Of a stretch of 5,887 bases of DNA, positions 4,667 through 5,887 are shown piece by piece. This DNA comes from Phyllobacteriaceae bacterium (lineage in GTDB: Bacteria > Pseudomonadota > Alphaproteobacteria > Rhizobiales > Devosiaceae). Position numbers and translations under genes: made by a program. The DNA lies in contig JAAZLP010000120.1 in NCBI GenBank assembly GCA_012799265.1, forward strand, positions 1 through 5,887. The letters run 5' to 3'. The notes under the pieces were generated by a model. It was not told the DNA's origin. It searched no databases and saw only the letters and a list, made by a program, of their open reading frames with translations. Each line of letters begins with the position of its first letter. Position 1 is the stretch's first letter.

Positions 4667-5887
4667 ATGAGCCACGATCTTCCACCCATCATCGCCAACT
4701 GGTTTGCGGAACGGGGCTGGGCGCCGCGTCAGCATCAGCTCGATGTGCTGGAAAGCTGGCAGCGCGGGGCGAGCCAGCTGCTGATCGCCCCGACCGGCGC
4801 GGGCAAGACGCTGGCGGGTTTCCTGCCGACACTGGTGGATCTGGTTGATGGCGATTTTGAGGGGCTGCACACGCTCTATATCTCGCCGCTCAAGGCGCTG
4901 GCGGTCGACGTGCAGCGCAATCTCTCGACGCCGATCGACGAGATGGGCCTGCCCATAAGGGTTGAGGCGCGGACAGGGGATACGTCGGCGGCCAAGCGCC
5001 AGCGGCAGAGGTCGCGGCCGCCGCATGTGCTGATGACGACGCCGGAGCAATTGGCGCTGCTGATCTCGCACCCCAAGGCCGAGCTGATGTTCGGTACGCT
5101 GAAGCGCGTGGTCTTGGACGAGCTGCACGCGCTGGTGACCTCCAAACGCGGGGACCTGCTGGCGCTGGGTCTGGCGCGCTTGGCCAAGCATGCGCCGGAA
5201 ATGCGGGTGACGGCGTTGTCGGCGACGATTGCGCGGCCGGAAATGCTGCGCGACTGGATCGCCCAGCCACATAAGGAGCGGCCGACGGATTTGCTGCATA
5301 TGGTTGGCGGCGCGCCGCCGGAGCTGGGGATTCTCGAAACCGAGGAGCGGCTGCCCTGGGCGGGGCATTCGGCGCGCTATGCGCATCACGAGTTGATGGA
5401 CATTATCCGCGAGCACAAGACGACGCTGCTCTTCGTCAATACGCGCTCGCAGGCTGAAATGCTGTTTCAGGGGCTGTGGGACATCAATGAGGAGATGATG
5501 CCCATTGCGCTGCATCATGGTTCGCTCTCGGTGGACCAGCGGCGCAAGGTGGAAGCAGCCATGGCCGATGGGCGGCTCAAGGCCGTGGTCTGTACCTCGA
5601 CGCTCGATCTCGGCATCGACTGGGGCGACGTCGATCTCGTCGTGCAGGTCGGGGCGCCCAAGGGATCGTCGCGCATGCTGCAGCGTATCGGTCGCGCCAA
5701 TCACCGGCTGGATGATCCTTCCAAAGCCCTGCTGGTGCCGTCCAACCGGTTCGAAGTGCTTGAATGCGAGGCTGCGGTGGAGGCCGTGGCCGAGGGGCAG
5801 CAGGATAGCGAAGACCCGCAGCCGGGTGGCTATGACGTGCTGGCCCAGCATGTGCTGGGCATGGCCTGCTCCGAGGCCTTTATCGCC
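4667..5887 (+). CDS. Ligase-associated DNA damage response DEXH-box helicase (Lhr-like, N-terminal 407 residues)
   Basis: The frame is open to the window end. All superfamily 2 motifs are present: a Q-motif-like region WAPRQHQLDVL (18-28), Walker A APTGAGKT (41-48), SPLKALAVD motif Ia (73-81), TTPEQL (124-129) and DELH motif II (151-154). SAT motif III (185-187), LFVNTRSQAE motif IV (255-264), CTSTLDLGIDWGDVD motif V (309-323) and QRIGRANHR motif VI (339-347) follow. Order and wording match the Lhr-like helicases encoded with an ATP-dependent ligase, an exonuclease and the PdeM nuclease in bacterial repair clusters. Relatives are about 800 residues, so roughly half is missing. The protein should unwind or translocate on DNA during repair. 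The ATG at 4667 fits family N-termini, but its only purine run (AGGG) abuts the codon; a GTG at 4598 is an in-frame alternative. Ala codons favour GCG (17 of the first 23), unlike pyrD. Confidence 0.93.
   Translation, partial: MSHDLPPIIANWFAERGWAPRQHQLDVLESWQRGASQLLIAPTGAGKTLAGFLPTLVDLVDGDFEGLHTLYISPLKALAVDVQRNLSTPIDEMGLPIRVEARTGDTSAAKRQRQRSRPPHVLMTTPEQLALLISHPKAELMFGTLKRVVLDELHALVTSKRGDLLALGLARLAKHAPEMRVTALSATIARPEMLRDWIAQPHKERPTDLLHMVGGAPPELGILETEERLPWAGHSARYAHHELMDIIREHKTTLLFVNTRSQAEMLFQGLWDINEEMMPIALHHGSLSVDQRRKVEAAMADGRLKAVVCTSTLDLGIDWGDVDLVVQVGAPKGSSRMLQRIGRANHRLDDPSKALLVPSNRFEVLECEAAVEAVAEGQQDSEDPQPGGYDVLAQHVLGMACSEAFIA

Noticed and set aside
4568..5851. 427-codon open frame on the minus strand opposite the helicase
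   Set aside because: It is rich in His, Arg, Gln and Pro with no recognisable domain, and it lies entirely opposite a helicase carrying all its motifs. Long antisense frames are common opposite GC-rich genes.

Overview
The window looks like chromosomal DNA of a GC-rich alphaproteobacterium, most likely Hyphomicrobiales and perhaps a Devosia-like genus. This is inferred from protein flavour and gene neighbourhood (S24 regulator, DUF952, pyrD; DUF6460; ligase-associated helicase), not from a database search. Coding density is high: the largest gene-free gaps are about 123 bp (544-666) and 129 bp (4538-4666). I found no RNA genes, CRISPR array, IS element or prophage structure.

Layout. (1) Positions 1-543, minus strand: the N-terminal 181 codons of a LexA/CI-type regulator with an HTH, an Ala-Gly cleavage-site candidate and a Ser/Lys dyad, cut by the left window edge. 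(2) Positions 544-666: divergent control region holding a 15-bp direct repeat (12/15 identical, 19 bp apart); one copy covers a perfect TATAAT on the regulator's strand. (3) Positions 667-2126, plus strand: a two-gene operon, DUF952 then pyrD (class 2 dihydroorotate dehydrogenase), coupled by an ATGA overlap and ending in a 9-bp hairpin that contains the pyrD stop codon. (4) Positions 2170-4537, minus strand: a cluster transcribed in the order DUF6460 small membrane protein, P-loop kinase of the PanK/uridine-kinase-like family (1-nt gap), then, after 66 bp, a DinF-type MATE exporter convergent with pyrD. (5) Positions 4667-5887, plus strand: the first 407 codons of a ligase-associated DNA-damage-response DEXH helicase, cut by the right edge.

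How the genes may work together. pyrD is ordinary pyrimidine biosynthesis and the helicase belongs to a known DNA-repair gene set. The most notable part is the left end, where a potentially self-cleaving repressor faces an operon joining a DUF952 protein to pyrD across a repeat-bearing control region. I see no clear evidence of a wholly new multi-gene system; the main open questions are the signal and targets of the regulator, the role of DUF952 and the substrate of the kinase.
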